A stretch of DNA of 64,000 bases from Streptomyces durocortorensis (lineage in GTDB: Bacteria; Actinomycetota; Actinomycetes; Streptomycetales; Streptomycetaceae): assembly GCF_016901035.1 (NCBI RefSeq), contig NZ_JAFEUF010000002.1, positions 1 through 64,000 of the forward strand. Reading direction: 5' to 3'. The notes under the pieces were generated by a model. It was not told the origin of the DNA, ran no database searches, and saw only the letters and a list, made by a program, of their open reading frames with translations. Below, in pieces: positions 28,051 through 37,194 of this stretch. Each line of letters opens with the position of its first letter. Position 1 is the stretch's first letter. The position numbers and the translations under genes were made by a program.

Positions 28051-28130
28051 TCGCGCTCAGCCGGGCCGGCAGGCCTGATCCGCCCGCCTGTCGCATTCAG
28101 CCGGGCCGCGAGGCTTCATCCGCCCGCCAG
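28051..28130. repeat. imperfect 40-bp tandem duplication at the thiQ 3' end
   Basis: Two consecutive 40-bp units begin TCGCGCTCAGCCGGGCC (28051) and TCGCATTCAGCCGGGCC (28091). Both end near ATCCGCCCGCC. The second unit contains the thiQ stop codon and last codons; the first lies just downstream in non-coding DNA. Confidence 0.7.
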
Positions 28131-29138
28131 CACCACCGTCTCCGCCGCGTCGAAGCGGACACCCACGACCGCGCCCTCGTCCGGGGTGTCCCGCAGGGCG
28201 CATTCGGCCTCCAGCACCGGCGCGTTCTCGGGCAGCAGCCGTACGGTCACGTGGTTCCCCCGGAAGGTGCGGACGCCGACCGTGCAGCGCAGGCCGTCCT
28301 CGGGGGCGCCGATCCGGACCCCGGCGGGCCGGACCAGCAGATCGGCCTCGCCCTGCGGGGAGCCCTCGGGCACCGGGACCTTGCCCCAGGCGGTGGCGGC
28401 GGCCTGTCCGGTGACCGTGGCCGCGGTGACGTTGTCGAAGCCGAGGAAGCGGGCGACGAACGCAGAGGCGGGGCGCTGCCAGACGTCCAGCGGGCTGCCC
28501 TCCTGCGCGATCCGGCCGTCCCGCATCACGACGACCCGGTCGGCGAGCGCGAACGCCTCGCCCTGGTCGTGCGTCACGGCCAGCACGGTCGTCCCCAACT
28601 CCCGGAACAGCGTGCGGAGTTCCACGACGAGCCGTTCGCGCAGGCTCCGGTCGAGCTGGCCCAGCGGCTCGTCCAGCATCAGCAGCTTGGGGCGCGGGGC
28701 GAGGGCGCGGGCGAGGGCGACGCGCTGCTGTTCCCCGCCGGACAGGGCGGCGACAGCCCGGCGTTCCGCGCCCGGCAGACCGACCAGCTCCAGCAGTTCA
28801 CGGACCCGGTCGCTCGTCTCGGCCCGTCCGGTGCCGTGCATCCGCAGCCCGAAGGCGACGTTGGAGCCGACGTCCCGGTGCGGGAAGAGCTGGTGGTCCT
28901 GGAACATCAGGCCGAGCCCGCGCCGGTGCACCGGGACGCCCGCCTGGTCCTGCCCGGCCAGCAGGACCCGGCCGCCGTCCATGGGCTGGAGCCCGGCGAC
29001 GGCCCGCAGCAGGGTGGACTTCCCGCTGCCACTGGGCCCGAGGACGCAGACGATCCGGTGGTCGGCGACCTCCAGGTCGACCGCGTCGAGCACGGCCCGC
29101 TCCCCGAACCGTACGGTGGCGGCCTGCAAGCTCAGCAT
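28116..29138 (-). CDS. thiQ: thiamine ABC transporter ATP-binding protein
   Basis: ABC ATPase of 340 aa. Walker A GPSGSGKST, Q-loop MFQDHQLFPH, signature LSGGEQQRVALARAL, Walker B LLMLDEPLGQLD and switch VTHDQGEA are complete. A C-terminal TOBE-like region follows (about 235-340). It is 5 bp after the permease gene in an operon headed by a TPP riboswitch, so thiamine or a thiamine precursor is the likely cargo. By sequence alone it could be an iron or sulfate ATPase; the riboswitch decides. Confidence 0.88.
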   Translation of the reverse strand: MLSLQAATVRFGERAVLDAVDLEVADHRIVCVLGPSGSGKSTLLRAVAGLQPMDGGRVLLAGQDQAGVPVHRRGLGLMFQDHQLFPHRDVGSNVAFGLRMHGTGRAETSDRVRELLELVGLPGAERRAVAALSGGEQQRVALARALAPRPKLLMLDEPLGQLDRSLRERLVVELRTLFRELGTTVLAVTHDQGEAFALADRVVVMRDGRIAQEGSPLDVWQRPASAFVARFLGFDNVTAATVTGQAAATAWGKVPVPEGSPQGEADLLVRPAGVRIGAPEDGLRCTVGVRTFRGNHVTVRLLPENAPVLEAECALRDTPDEGAVVGVRFDAAETVVLAGG

Positions 29139-29143
29139 GTCGT

Positions 29144-30895
29144 TCAGAACTCCCCGGATCGGTCGGTGCGGATGCGCTCCAGGAGCAGCAGCGACACCGC
29201 GCACACCAGCATCAGAATCGTGCTCAGGGCCATCGCCTGCCCATAGTTGAGCTCCCCGGACCGGCCGAGCAGCCGGGCCACGGCGACCGGCAGAGTCGGG
29301 TTGTCGGGCCGGGCGATGAAGACCGTCGCGCCGAACTCCCCTAGGGAGACGGCGAAGGCGAAGCCCGCCGCGACCAGCACCGCCCGTCGCACCAGCGGCA
29401 GATCGACCTCCCGCCAGGCCCGCAGCGGGGATGCCCCGAGCACGGCGGCGGCCTCCCGCAGCCGGTCGTCGACGGCCCGCAGCACGGGCAGCATGGTCCG
29501 TACGACGAAGGGGACGCCGACCAGCGCCTGGGCCAGCGGGACCAGGATCCAGGAGGTCCGCAGGTCGAGCGGCGGCTTGTCCAGGGTGATCAGGAAGCCG
29601 AAGCCGACGGTCACGGCGGACACGCCGAGCGGCAGCATCAGCAGCGCGTCGAAGCCCCGGACCAGCCGCCCGGCCCGCCGGGTCAGGGCCGCCGCCGCGA
29701 GCCCGCCGATGACGAGGGCGATGAGCGTCGCGACGAGCGCGTACCGCAGGGAGTTGCCGACGGCCTCCAGCGGGGGCACCAGGAAGGTGGAGGAGCCGCC
29801 CGCCCCGACCGACTGGAGTGCCTCATAGTAGCCGAAGCCGTAGCCGCCGGCTCCGTCGAGGGAACGCTCCACCAGCACACCGAGCGGCAACAGGATCAGC
29901 AGCAGCGCGGTGAGCAGAACGCCACCGAGCAACGCCCACTGACCCGCGCCACGCGGCCTCCGCGAGGTCTGCGCCGGGTCGACCAGCTTCAGCGCCCGCT
30001 CCCGGCGGCGTACGGTCGCGGCGTGCACGGCGAGGATTCCGCCGACCGCGGCGAACTGCACGAGGGTCAGGACAGCGGCGGTGGGCAGGTCCAGCAGTTG
30101 CGCGGTCTGCCGGTAGACCTCCACCTCCAGGGTGGAGTACGCCGGTCCGCCGAGGATCTGTACGACGCCGAAGGAGGTGAACGTGAAGAGGAAGACCATC
30201 AGCGCGGCGGCGGCCACGGCCGGGGCGAGCGCGGGCAGCGTCACCCGGCGGAACGCGGCGAACCGCCCGGCCCCCAGCACTCGGGCGGCCTCCTCCTGGC
30301 GCAGGTCGAGCTGGGACCAGAGCCCGCCCACCGTCCGGACGACCACGGCGTAGTTGAAGAAGACGTGGGCCAGCAGGATCGCCCACACGGTGGTGTCGAG
30401 GCGGACGCCCCACAGCTCGTCGAGGAGCCCGCCGCGCCCGAGCAGCGCCAGGAACGCGGTGCCGACGACGACGGTGGGCAGCACGAACGGCACGGTGACG
30501 ACCGCCCGGAGCACCTGTTTGCCCGGGAAGTCGAAGCGGGCGAAGACGTACGCCCCGGGCAGGGCGATCAGCAGGGTGAGCGCGGTCGAGGCGAGTGCCT
30601 GCCAGGTGGTGAACCAGAGGACGTCGAGGATGTCCGGGCGGGCCAGTACGTCGCCGATCCGCCCGAACTGCCAGTCGCCGCCCGCCTTGAGCCCGCGGCC
30701 GACGATCGCGGTCACGGGATAGGCGAAGAACAGCGCGAAGAACGCGACGGGCACGGCCATCAGGCCGAGCCGCACCGCGGCTCCGCGCCGCCCGGACCGC
30801 CGCCCGGACCGCCGCCCGGCCCCGCTGCCTGCGGCCCGGGCGGCCTCCTTCTTCGGCTCTACTTCAGGACCAGCGACTGCCACGACTGGATCCAC
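29144..30895 (-). CDS. thiP: thiamine ABC transporter permease (fused double permease)
   Basis: A 583-residue permease made of two fused six-helix halves, as in ThiP and FbpB. EAA-type loops are WSQLDLRQEEAARVLGAGRFAAFRRVTLP (first half) and RAVDDRLREAAAVLGASPLRAWREVDLP (second half). The N-terminus carries an Arg/Gly-rich repeat (GRRSGRRSGRRG). The longest GTG start overlaps the thiB stop by 37 bp; a GTG at 30883 is another candidate. Confidence 0.88.
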   Translation of the reverse strand: MDPVVAVAGPEVEPKKEAARAAGSGAGRRSGRRSGRRGAAVRLGLMAVPVAFFALFFAYPVTAIVGRGLKAGGDWQFGRIGDVLARPDILDVLWFTTWQALASTALTLLIALPGAYVFARFDFPGKQVLRAVVTVPFVLPTVVVGTAFLALLGRGGLLDELWGVRLDTTVWAILLAHVFFNYAVVVRTVGGLWSQLDLRQEEAARVLGAGRFAAFRRVTLPALAPAVAAAALMVFLFTFTSFGVVQILGGPAYSTLEVEVYRQTAQLLDLPTAAVLTLVQFAAVGGILAVHAATVRRRERALKLVDPAQTSRRPRGAGQWALLGGVLLTALLLILLPLGVLVERSLDGAGGYGFGYYEALQSVGAGGSSTFLVPPLEAVGNSLRYALVATLIALVIGGLAAAALTRRAGRLVRGFDALLMLPLGVSAVTVGFGFLITLDKPPLDLRTSWILVPLAQALVGVPFVVRTMLPVLRAVDDRLREAAAVLGASPLRAWREVDLPLVRRAVLVAAGFAFAVSLGEFGATVFIARPDNPTLPVAVARLLGRSGELNYGQAMALSTILMLVCAVSLLLLERIRTDRSGEF

Positions 30896-31956
30896 TGCTC
30901 ACGGTTGGCGGCGATCTTCTCGGGCGTGACGGTGGGAGGCGTGTCGACCTTCTCGCCGTGCTTCGTGAACAGCTCCGGCAGCTCGGCGTCCTTCACGACC
31001 GGGTTCACGAACATGTTGAGCGGCATGTCCTCCTGGAACGTCTTACTGATCATGAAGTCCAGCAGCGCCTTGCCGCCCGCCTCGTTCTTCGCCCCGGTCA
31101 GCAGCCCGGCGTACTCGGTCTGCCGGAAGCAGGTGCCGGTGGCGACCCCGGTGGGGGCCTCCTTCGGCTGCGGGTCGGCGTAGAGCACCTCGACGGGCGG
31201 GCTGGAGGCGTAGGAGACGACGAGCGGCCGGTCGGCCTTGGCCTTCTTGCCGCCGGCGGAGCCGGAGAACTCCTCGTTGTACGCCTGCTCCCAGCCGTCG
31301 ACGACCTTGACGCCGTTGGCCTTGAGCTTCTTCCAGTACGCCTCGTAGCCGTCCTCGCCCTCGGCGGCGATGGTGCCGAGGAGGAAGCCGAGACCGGGCG
31401 AGGAACTGCCCGCGTTCTCCGTGACGAGGAGGTTCTTGTACGCGGGCTTCAGCAGGTCCGCGAAGGTCTTCGGCGGGGCGAGCTTCTTGTCGGCGAAGAA
31501 CTTCTTGTCGTAGTTGACGCAGATGTCACCGGTGTCGACGGGCGTGACGCGGTGCTTCTCGTCCGTCTGCGTGTCCGGCGCGACGCGGTCCAGGCCCTTG
31601 GCCTCGTACGCGGTGAAGAGGCCGTTGTCGAGGGCGCGGGAGAGCAGGGTGTTGTCGACGCCGAAGAAGACGTCGCCGCGCGGGGAGCCCTTGGTGAGGA
31701 TCTCCTGGTTGAGCGCGGCCCCGGCGTCGCCGCTCTTGAGGGTCTTGACCTTGTAGCCGGTCTCCTTCGTGAACGCTTTCAGCACGTCGTCCGAGACGTT
31801 GAAGGAGTCGTGGCTGACCAGGGTCACGGTCTTGGAGCCGCTGCCCTTGGACGCGCCGGAGCCGGCGGAGCCGTCGTCGCTGCCGCAGCCGGCGAGCACG
31901 GTGACGCCGAGCGCCGCGGCGAGCGCGGTCGCCGCGTACTTCGTGGTGGTGTTCAT
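30859..31956 (-). CDS. thiB: thiamine-binding lipoprotein of ABC transporter
   Basis: A 365-residue solute-binding protein with signal peptide and lipobox (VLAGC at residue 24), then a Gly/Ser linker. The mature part has VTLVSHDSFNVSDDVLKAFTKETG, a typical ThiB/iron-binding family opening, and DVFFGVDNTLLSRALD. ATG at 31956 with AGGAGG 7 nt upstream. It is the first gene of the thi transport operon, 94 nt downstream of the TPP riboswitch aptamer. Confidence 0.9.
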   Translation of the reverse strand: MNTTTKYAATALAAALGVTVLAGCGSDDGSAGSGASKGSGSKTVTLVSHDSFNVSDDVLKAFTKETGYKVKTLKSGDAGAALNQEILTKGSPRGDVFFGVDNTLLSRALDNGLFTAYEAKGLDRVAPDTQTDEKHRVTPVDTGDICVNYDKKFFADKKLAPPKTFADLLKPAYKNLLVTENAGSSSPGLGFLLGTIAAEGEDGYEAYWKKLKANGVKVVDGWEQAYNEEFSGSAGGKKAKADRPLVVSYASSPPVEVLYADPQPKEAPTGVATGTCFRQTEYAGLLTGAKNEAGGKALLDFMISKTFQEDMPLNMFVNPVVKDAELPELFTKHGEKVDTPPTVTPEKIAANREQWIQSWQSLVLK

Positions 31957-31991
31957 GTGATTCCTCCTGGAGGTGACCAGGAAGAGACGCG

Positions 31992-32030
31992 GCCCCGCCC
32001 GCTGTCCGGTGAACCGGAAGCGGGCAGGGC
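31992..32030 (-). promoter_or_regulatory. hairpin between TPP aptamer and thiB (expression platform)
   Basis: Strong inverted repeat in the leader: GCCCTGCCCGCT pairs with AGCGGGCGGGGC around a CCGG-ttca-CCGG inner stem. It lies between the aptamer and the ribosome site and has no T-tract. It may be the switching stem, acting through termination or control of the ribosome site; mechanism is inferred. Confidence 0.6.
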
Positions 32031-32049
32031 GCAACAGCTTGAGTAAGGT

Positions 32050-32149
32050 CCGAACTTCCTACCCGGAATGACCCGGGCGAGGTTCAGAGGGTCTGCGGCC
32101 AACCTGTCCTTGGTGCCGCACTCTCAGCGCTGTGGCGCTCCCCTGTCGG
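32050..32149 (-). promoter_or_regulatory. TPP riboswitch (THI element)
   Basis: On the minus strand the 100-nt segment reads GACAGGGGAGC, then GCTGAGAGTGCGGC, then GACCCTCTGAACCT, then CCGGGTCATTCCGGGTAGGA. These are the conserved P2-P5 elements of the thiamine-pyrophosphate riboswitch (CUGAGA and ACC..UGAACCUG..AUACC..GUAGG). Binding of TPP should switch off the downstream thiB-thiP-thiQ importer. Confidence 0.92.
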
Positions 32150-32265
32150 AATATGAAGTTGATTTCGCGCCCAGGCTACACCGGCGGTTTCCGGCCGCCC
32201 GGAGAGGCCTGTGAGTCCCGGGTCCTGTCGCCCTGGCGCTCGGAGGCCGCCCGCCCGGGAACCTC

Positions 32266-33372
32266 CTAGCGCTCGGAGGCCGCCAGCTGCCCGCAGGCCC
32301 CGTCGATCTCCTGACCGCGGGTGTCCCGGACGGTGACGGGCACGCCGTGGGCCGCGATGGCCTCGACGAACGCCTTCTCGTCCTCGGGCCGCGAGGCGGT
32401 CCACTTGGAGCCCGGCGTGGGGTTCAGCGGGATCAGGTTGACGTGCACCCGCTTGCCCTTGAGCAGCCGGCCGAGCAGGTCGCCGCGCCAGGCCTGGTCG
32501 TTGATGTCCCGGATGAGGGCGTACTCGATGGAGATCCGGCGGCCGGACTTCTCCGCGTACTCCCAGGCGGCGTCCAGCACCTCGCGTACGTTCCACCGGG
32601 TGTTGACGGGGACGAGGGTGTCGCGCAGCTCGTCGTCCGGGGCGTGCAGCGAGACGGCGAGGCGGCACTTGAAGCCCTCGTCGGCGAAGCGCAGCATGGC
32701 CGGGACGAGGCCCACGGTGGAGACGGTGATCCCGCGCTGCGAGAGGCCGAGACCGTCCGGCTCGGGGTCGGTGAGGCGGCGGATGGCGCCGACCACGCGG
32801 TTGTAGTTGGCGAGCGGCTCGCCCATGCCCATGAAGACGATGTTGGACAGCCGTGCGGGCCCACCGGGCACCTCGCCGTCGCGCAGGGCGCGCATGCCGT
32901 CGACGATCTGGTGCACGATCTCGGCGGTCGACAGGTTGCGGTCGAGGCCGGCCTGCCCGGTGGCGCAGAACGGGCAGTTCATCCCGCAGCCGGCCTGCGA
33001 GGAGATGCACATCGTGACGCGCTCCGGATAGCGCATCAGGACGGACTCGACGAGCGTCCCGTCGTGGAGCTTCCACAGGGTCTTACGGGTGGTGTCGTCG
33101 TCGCAGCTGATGTGCCGGATCACGGACATCAGCTCGGGGAACAGCGCCTCGGCGAGCTTCTCCCGGGACGCCGCCGGGATGTTGGTCCACTCGGCCGGGT
33201 CGTGCGCGTACCGCGCGAAGTAGTGCTGCGAGAGCTGCTGGGCGCGGAACGGCTTCTCACCGGTCGCGGCGACCGCTTCCTTGCGCTCGGCGGGCGTGAG
33301 GTCGGCGAGGTGCCGCGGGGGCTTCTTGGCTCCGCGGGGCGCGACGAAAGTGAGTTCTCCGGGCTTAGGCAT
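32266..33372 (-). CDS. rlmN: 23S rRNA (adenine2503-C2)-methyltransferase
   Basis: Radical-SAM enzyme of 368 aa that methylates A2503 of 23S rRNA and A37 of some tRNAs. The CxxxCxxC cluster-binding motif is [12 protein letters not shown], followed by [14 protein letters not shown]. The C-terminal catalytic Cys lies in IDGACGQLA. Length is normal. It is separate from cdsA by 170 bp and a hairpin terminator. Confidence 0.95.
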   Translation of the reverse strand: MPKPGELTFVAPRGAKKPPRHLADLTPAERKEAVAATGEKPFRAQQLSQHYFARYAHDPAEWTNIPAASREKLAEALFPELMSVIRHISCDDDTTRKTLWKLHDGTLVESVLMRYPERVTMCISSQAGCGMNCPFCATGQAGLDRNLSTAEIVHQIVDGMRALRDGEVPGGPARLSNIVFMGMGEPLANYNRVVGAIRRLTDPEPDGLGLSQRGITVSTVGLVPAMLRFADEGFKCRLAVSLHAPDDELRDTLVPVNTRWNVREVLDAAWEYAEKSGRRISIEYALIRDINDQAWRGDLLGRLLKGKRVHVNLIPLNPTPGSKWTASRPEDEKAFVEAIAAHGVPVTVRDTRGQEIDGACGQLAASER

Positions 33373-33395
33373 GGTTCATCCAGTGTGGCAGACAG

Positions 33396-33440
33396 ACGAG
33401 TGAGGGCCCGCCGCCCTGTGGACGACGGACCCTCACTCGT
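33396..33440 (-). terminator. hairpin terminator between cdsA and rlmN
   Basis: Perfect 11-bp arms ACGAGTGAGGG (33396-33406) and CCCTCACTCGT (33430-33440). It lies downstream of cdsA on the minus strand and upstream of rlmN, so it should end the frr-cdsA transcript. Confidence 0.75.
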
Positions 33441-33542
33441 AGAACGTGCAGGTGGGGCAGGGTCCTGGATGCCGTGGCACGCGGGGACCAGGTCCCGGAG
33501 GGGACGTGGTGCGCAGGGACGAGGTCCCGGGGGGCCTGGCGC

Positions 33543-34640
33543 TCAGCTCGAGCCGACGAACAGCACGAGCAGCAGCCACACCACCGGTGCGGTCGGCAGG
33601 AGCGAGTCCAGCCGGTCCATGATGCCGCCGTGGCCGGGGAGCAGGGTGCCCATGTCCTTGATCCCGAGGTCCCGCTTGATCATGGACTCGCCCAGGTCGC
33701 CCAGGGTGGCGCTGGCCGCGACCGCGAGGCCGAGCAGCAGGCCCTGCCACCAGGCGCCGCCGTCGATCAGGAACTCCATGCAGAGCGCGCCGGCGACCAT
33801 CGCGAAGGCGACCGCGCCGAGCAGGCCCTCGCGGGTCTTGCCGGGGCTGATGCGCGGGGCGAGCTTGTGCGTGCCGAAGCGCCAGCCGACCGCGTACGCG
33901 CCGGTGTCGCTGACCACCGTGAGGACGAGGAAGGTCAGGACCCGCCACGCTCCGTCGTCCGCCGTCAGCAGCAGGGCGACGAAGGTGGCCAGGAAGGGGA
34001 CGTAGAACGCCGCGAACACCCCGGCGGTGACGTCCTTGAGATACCCCTCGGGCGGCTCGGTCATCCGCCAGACCAACACCGCGAGGGCGGTGAGGGCCAT
34101 GGCGATCCAGGCGCCCTCGGGGCCCCGGGCGTACCCGGCGATGACCATCGCGGCTCCGCCGACGGCCAGCGGGATCAGGGGCGCCTTGATGCCCTTGCGC
34201 TCCTGGAGGCGGGAGGTGAGCTCCCAGAGACCGACGACGACGGCGACCGCTATGACGCCGATGAAGACGGCCTTCACGATGAACAAGGACGCGACGATGA
34301 CGGCGCCGAGACCCACGCCGACCCCTATGGCGGCGCGCAGATCACGCCCCGCGCGCTTCTTCTGCGGCGGGGGCGGCAGCGGGGTGGACATGGGCTCCTG
34401 CGGCATCTCGTCACGGAACAGGGGGCCGCTGACGTGCGCGGCATCCCTGTCCCGGTCGTCGCGGCTCTCTGTTTCTCTACCTACGTCTCTACCTGCGTCG
34501 GGAACGTCCGGCACGTTGGGCATGGGCCGAGTCTGCTGGGCGCCATGCACATCGTGGGCAGGACCCGCCGGGGCAGCCCTCATCTCGGGCGTGCCCCAGT
34601 AACCGGCTCCTTGCGGGGCGCCCCAGGAAGAGTCGTTCAT
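33543..34640 (-). CDS. cdsA: phosphatidate cytidylyltransferase
   Basis: Integral membrane enzyme of 365 aa making CDP-diacylglycerol from phosphatidic acid and CTP. A disordered N-terminal region of about 95 residues precedes eight or so helices. The signature SATLGDLGESMIKRDLGIKD, then PGHGGIMDRLDS, is the CDS-family motif with its metal-binding aspartates. ATG overlaps the frr stop by one base. The long N-terminal extension is typical of Streptomyces. Confidence 0.93.
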   Translation of the reverse strand: MNDSSWGAPQGAGYWGTPEMRAAPAGPAHDVHGAQQTRPMPNVPDVPDAGRDVGRETESRDDRDRDAAHVSGPLFRDEMPQEPMSTPLPPPPQKKRAGRDLRAAIGVGVGLGAVIVASLFIVKAVFIGVIAVAVVVGLWELTSRLQERKGIKAPLIPLAVGGAAMVIAGYARGPEGAWIAMALTALAVLVWRMTEPPEGYLKDVTAGVFAAFYVPFLATFVALLLTADDGAWRVLTFLVLTVVSDTGAYAVGWRFGTHKLAPRISPGKTREGLLGAVAFAMVAGALCMEFLIDGGAWWQGLLLGLAVAASATLGDLGESMIKRDLGIKDMGTLLPGHGGIMDRLDSLLPTAPVVWLLLVLFVGSS

Positions 34641-35197
34641 CAGACTTCGAGCAGCTCGGCTTCCTTGTGCTTGAGCAGCTCGTCCACCTGCGCGACGTAC
34701 TTCGCGGTGGTGTCGTCGAGCTCCTTCTCGGCGCGGCGCACCTCGTCCTCGCCGGACTCCTTGTCCTTGACGAGCTTGTCGAGGGTCTCCTTGGCCTTGC
34801 GGCGGATGGAGCGGATCGAGATCTTGGAGTCCTCGGCCTTGGTCTTGGCGACCTTGATGTACTCCTTGCGGCGGTCCTGGGTGAGCTCGGGGAACGTCAC
34901 CCGGATGATGTTGCCGTCGTTGCTCGGGTTGACGCCGAGGTCGGAGTCGCGGATCGCCTGCTCGATGTTGCGCAGCGCGGTCTTGTCGAACGGCGTCACG
35001 ACGGCCATCCGCGCCTCGGGCACCGAGAACGAGGCCAGCTGGTTGATCGGGGTCAGCGCGCCGTAGTAGTCGGCGACGATCTTGTTGAACATCGCCGGGT
35101 GCGCACGGCCGGTACGGATCGCGGCGAAGTCCTCTTTCGCGACGACAACGGCCTTCTCCATCTTCTCCTCGGCCTCGAGGAGGATTTCTTCGATCAC
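34640..35197 (-). CDS. frr: ribosome recycling factor
   Basis: A 185-residue protein with the RRF family sequence [45 protein letters not shown]-type block and the end [14 protein letters not shown]. With EF-G it splits terminated ribosomes. Start is the second of two tandem GTG codons, which has the better spacing (6 nt) from AGGAG. Located between pyrH and cdsA, the usual order. Confidence 0.95.
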   Translation of the reverse strand: MIEEILLEAEEKMEKAVVVAKEDFAAIRTGRAHPAMFNKIVADYYGALTPINQLASFSVPEARMAVVTPFDKTALRNIEQAIRDSDLGVNPSNDGNIIRVTFPELTQDRRKEYIKVAKTKAEDSKISIRSIRRKAKETLDKLVKDKESGEDEVRRAEKELDDTTAKYVAQVDELLKHKEAELLEV

Positions 35198-35320
35198 CAC
35201 GTGCTCCTGCGTGTCTTGGGTGGGCCCGGCGTCGTCATCGCCGCGCCCTGCGGGTCCTGCGTCGCGTCCTCACCTGCACGGTGTCCGACCGGCAGGCCGT
35301 TGTCCATCCTGGGGGGGCCG

Positions 35321-36097
35321 TCAGGCCCGGGTGCTCTCGTCGCTCACGAGCGTGCCGATCTTCTCACCCTTGACCGCGCGAGCGATATTGCCCTCGGTCG
35401 TCAGCTCGAAGACGAGGATCGGGAGCTGGTTGTCACGGCAGAGCGTGATGGCGGTGGCATCCGCGATCTTCAGATTGCGGGCGATGACCTCGCCGTACTC
35501 CAGTGCGTCGAACTTCACCGCGTCGGGGTTGGTCTTCGGGTCGGAGTCGTAGACCCCGTCCACCCCGTTCTTCCCCATCAGGAGCGCCTCGGCGTCGATC
35601 TCCAGGGCGCGCTGCGCGGCGGTGGTGTCGGTGGAGAAGTACGGCATGCCCATGCCCGCGCCGAAGATGACCACGCGCCCCTTCTCCAGGTGTCGTACGG
35701 CTCGGAGCGGAATGTACGGCTCGGCGACCTGGCCCATGGTGATGGCGGTCTGGACGCGCGAGTCGATGCCCTCCTTCTCCAGGAAGTCCTGGAGCGCCAG
35801 GCAGTTCATGACGGTGCCGAGCATGCCCATGTAGTCGGACCGGGCCCGGTCCATGCCGCGCTGCTGGAGCTCGGCACCACGGAAGAAGTTGCCCCCTCCG
35901 ATGACCACCGCGATCTGGGCGCCGTCGCGGACGACGGCGGCGATCTCGCGGGCGATGGTGTGCACGACGTCGGGGTCGACGCCGAGACCGCCGCCGCCGG
36001 CGAATGCCTCACCGGAGAGCTTCAGCATGAAGCGCCCGGAACCCTTGTCGTCGTCGCGCTTGTCGTCGGCCTGAATGGCGTCCGCGCCCTTGTCCAT
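35321..36097 (-). CDS. pyrH: uridylate kinase
   Basis: UMP kinase of 258 aa from the ATG with GAGGAG upstream. Bacterial UMP-kinase motifs: [49 protein letters not shown] and [13 protein letters not shown]. It phosphorylates UMP to UDP. The N-terminus has a charged extension of about 20 residues ([12 protein letters not shown]). Downstream of tsf and upstream of frr. Confidence 0.95.
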   Translation of the reverse strand: MDKGADAIQADDKRDDDKGSGRFMLKLSGEAFAGGGGLGVDPDVVHTIAREIAAVVRDGAQIAVVIGGGNFFRGAELQQRGMDRARSDYMGMLGTVMNCLALQDFLEKEGIDSRVQTAITMGQVAEPYIPLRAVRHLEKGRVVIFGAGMGMPYFSTDTTAAQRALEIDAEALLMGKNGVDGVYDSDPKTNPDAVKFDALEYGEVIARNLKIADATAITLCRDNQLPILVFELTTEGNIARAVKGEKIGTLVSDESTRA

Positions 36098-36126
36098 GGA
36101 AATTCTCCTCGTGCACATACGAAGAA

Positions 36127-36169
36127 GGCCATTGCCGGTGGGTCTGGTGTCCCTACAGCGGCAATGGCC
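36127..36169 (-). terminator. hairpin between tsf and pyrH
   Basis: Perfect 11-bp arms GGCCATTGCCG (36127-36137) and CGGCAATGGCC (36159-36169). It sits between the tsf stop and the pyrH start. Likely a terminator or attenuator dividing rpsB-tsf from pyrH-frr. Confidence 0.75.
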
Positions 36170-36258
36170 TCCTCGTCAGATCTGCGGTCGTCCGGCGTGA
36201 GTGCGGCCGTCGACTGCACCAGACCCTATCGGGTCCGGCGCTGTTCGCCCGGACGGAC

Positions 36259-37095
36259 TCAGATGCCGACCTTGATGCGCGAGAAGCGCTTCAGGGTGAC
36301 ACCGGCCTCGTCCAGGACCTTCTGGACGGACTTCTTGGCGTCCAGCGCGTACGGCTGGCCCAGGAGGGTGGCCTCCTTGAAGAACCCGTTGACCCGACCC
36401 TCGACGATCTTCGGGAGGGCGGCCTCGGGCTTGCCCTCGGCGCGGGTGGTCTCCTCGGCGACGCGGCGCTCGGCCTCGACGACCTCGGCCGGGACGTCCT
36501 CGCGGGACAGGTACTTCGGGGCGAAGGCGGCGATGTGCTGCGCGATGCCCTTGGCCAGCTCGGCGTCGGCCTTGTCCAGCTCGACCAGAACACCGATCTG
36601 CGGGGGCAGGTCGGGCATGGTGCGGTGCATGTACACGGAGACGTAGTCGCCGGTGAACTGCGCGAAGCGGTCCAGGACGATCTTCTCGCCGAGGTTGGCG
36701 TTGGCCTCGTCGACGTACGCCTGAACGGTCTTGCCGGCCTCGATCTCGGAGGCGAGCAGCGCGGCGATGTCGGCCGGGGAGGTCGCGGCGACGTGCGCGG
36801 CGAGCGTGTTGGCGACGGTCTGGAACTTGTCACCCTTGGCGACGAAGTCCGTCTCGCACTTCAGCTCCAGCAGAACGCCGGACGTCTTGTCCTCGGAGAT
36901 GAGGGAGACGACGGCACCGTTCTCGGCGGAACGGCCCTCGCGCTTGGCGACGCCCTTCTGGCCCTTGATACGGAGCGCCTCGACGGCCTTGTCGACGTTG
37001 CCGTCGGCCTCGTCGAGCGCCTTCTTGCAGTCCATCATGCCGGCGCCGGTGAGCTCGCGGAGCTTCTTGACGTCAGCGGCGGTGTAGTTCGCCAT
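36259..37095 (-). CDS. tsf: translation elongation factor Ts
   Basis: A 278-residue nucleotide-exchange factor for EF-Tu. The UBA-like N-terminus ANYTAADVKKLRELTGAGMMDCKKAL, then LRIKGQKGVAKREGRSAENG, is diagnostic, followed by the TDFVAKG core. Lies 99 bp after rpsB, as in most bacteria. Confidence 0.96.
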   Translation of the reverse strand: MANYTAADVKKLRELTGAGMMDCKKALDEADGNVDKAVEALRIKGQKGVAKREGRSAENGAVVSLISEDKTSGVLLELKCETDFVAKGDKFQTVANTLAAHVAATSPADIAALLASEIEAGKTVQAYVDEANANLGEKIVLDRFAQFTGDYVSVYMHRTMPDLPPQIGVLVELDKADAELAKGIAQHIAAFAPKYLSREDVPAEVVEAERRVAEETTRAEGKPEAALPKIVEGRVNGFFKEATLLGQPYALDAKKSVQKVLDEAGVTLKRFSRIKVGI

Positions 37096-37137
37096 GAGTC
37101 TGTATGTCTCTCTCGAAGTCTGAAAGATCTACGGGTG

Positions 37138-37175
37138 AACGGCGGGGGCGACGCTTGTGGCGTCGGCCCCCGCCG
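37138..37175 (-). terminator. hairpin in the rpsB-tsf intergenic region
   Basis: GGCGGGGGCGACG pairs with CGTCGGCCCCCGCC apart from one bulged base. It lies between rpsB and tsf. Probably an attenuator that lowers tsf transcription relative to rpsB. Confidence 0.6.
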
Positions 37176-37194
37176 TCAGCAGCCGTGACGGGTG

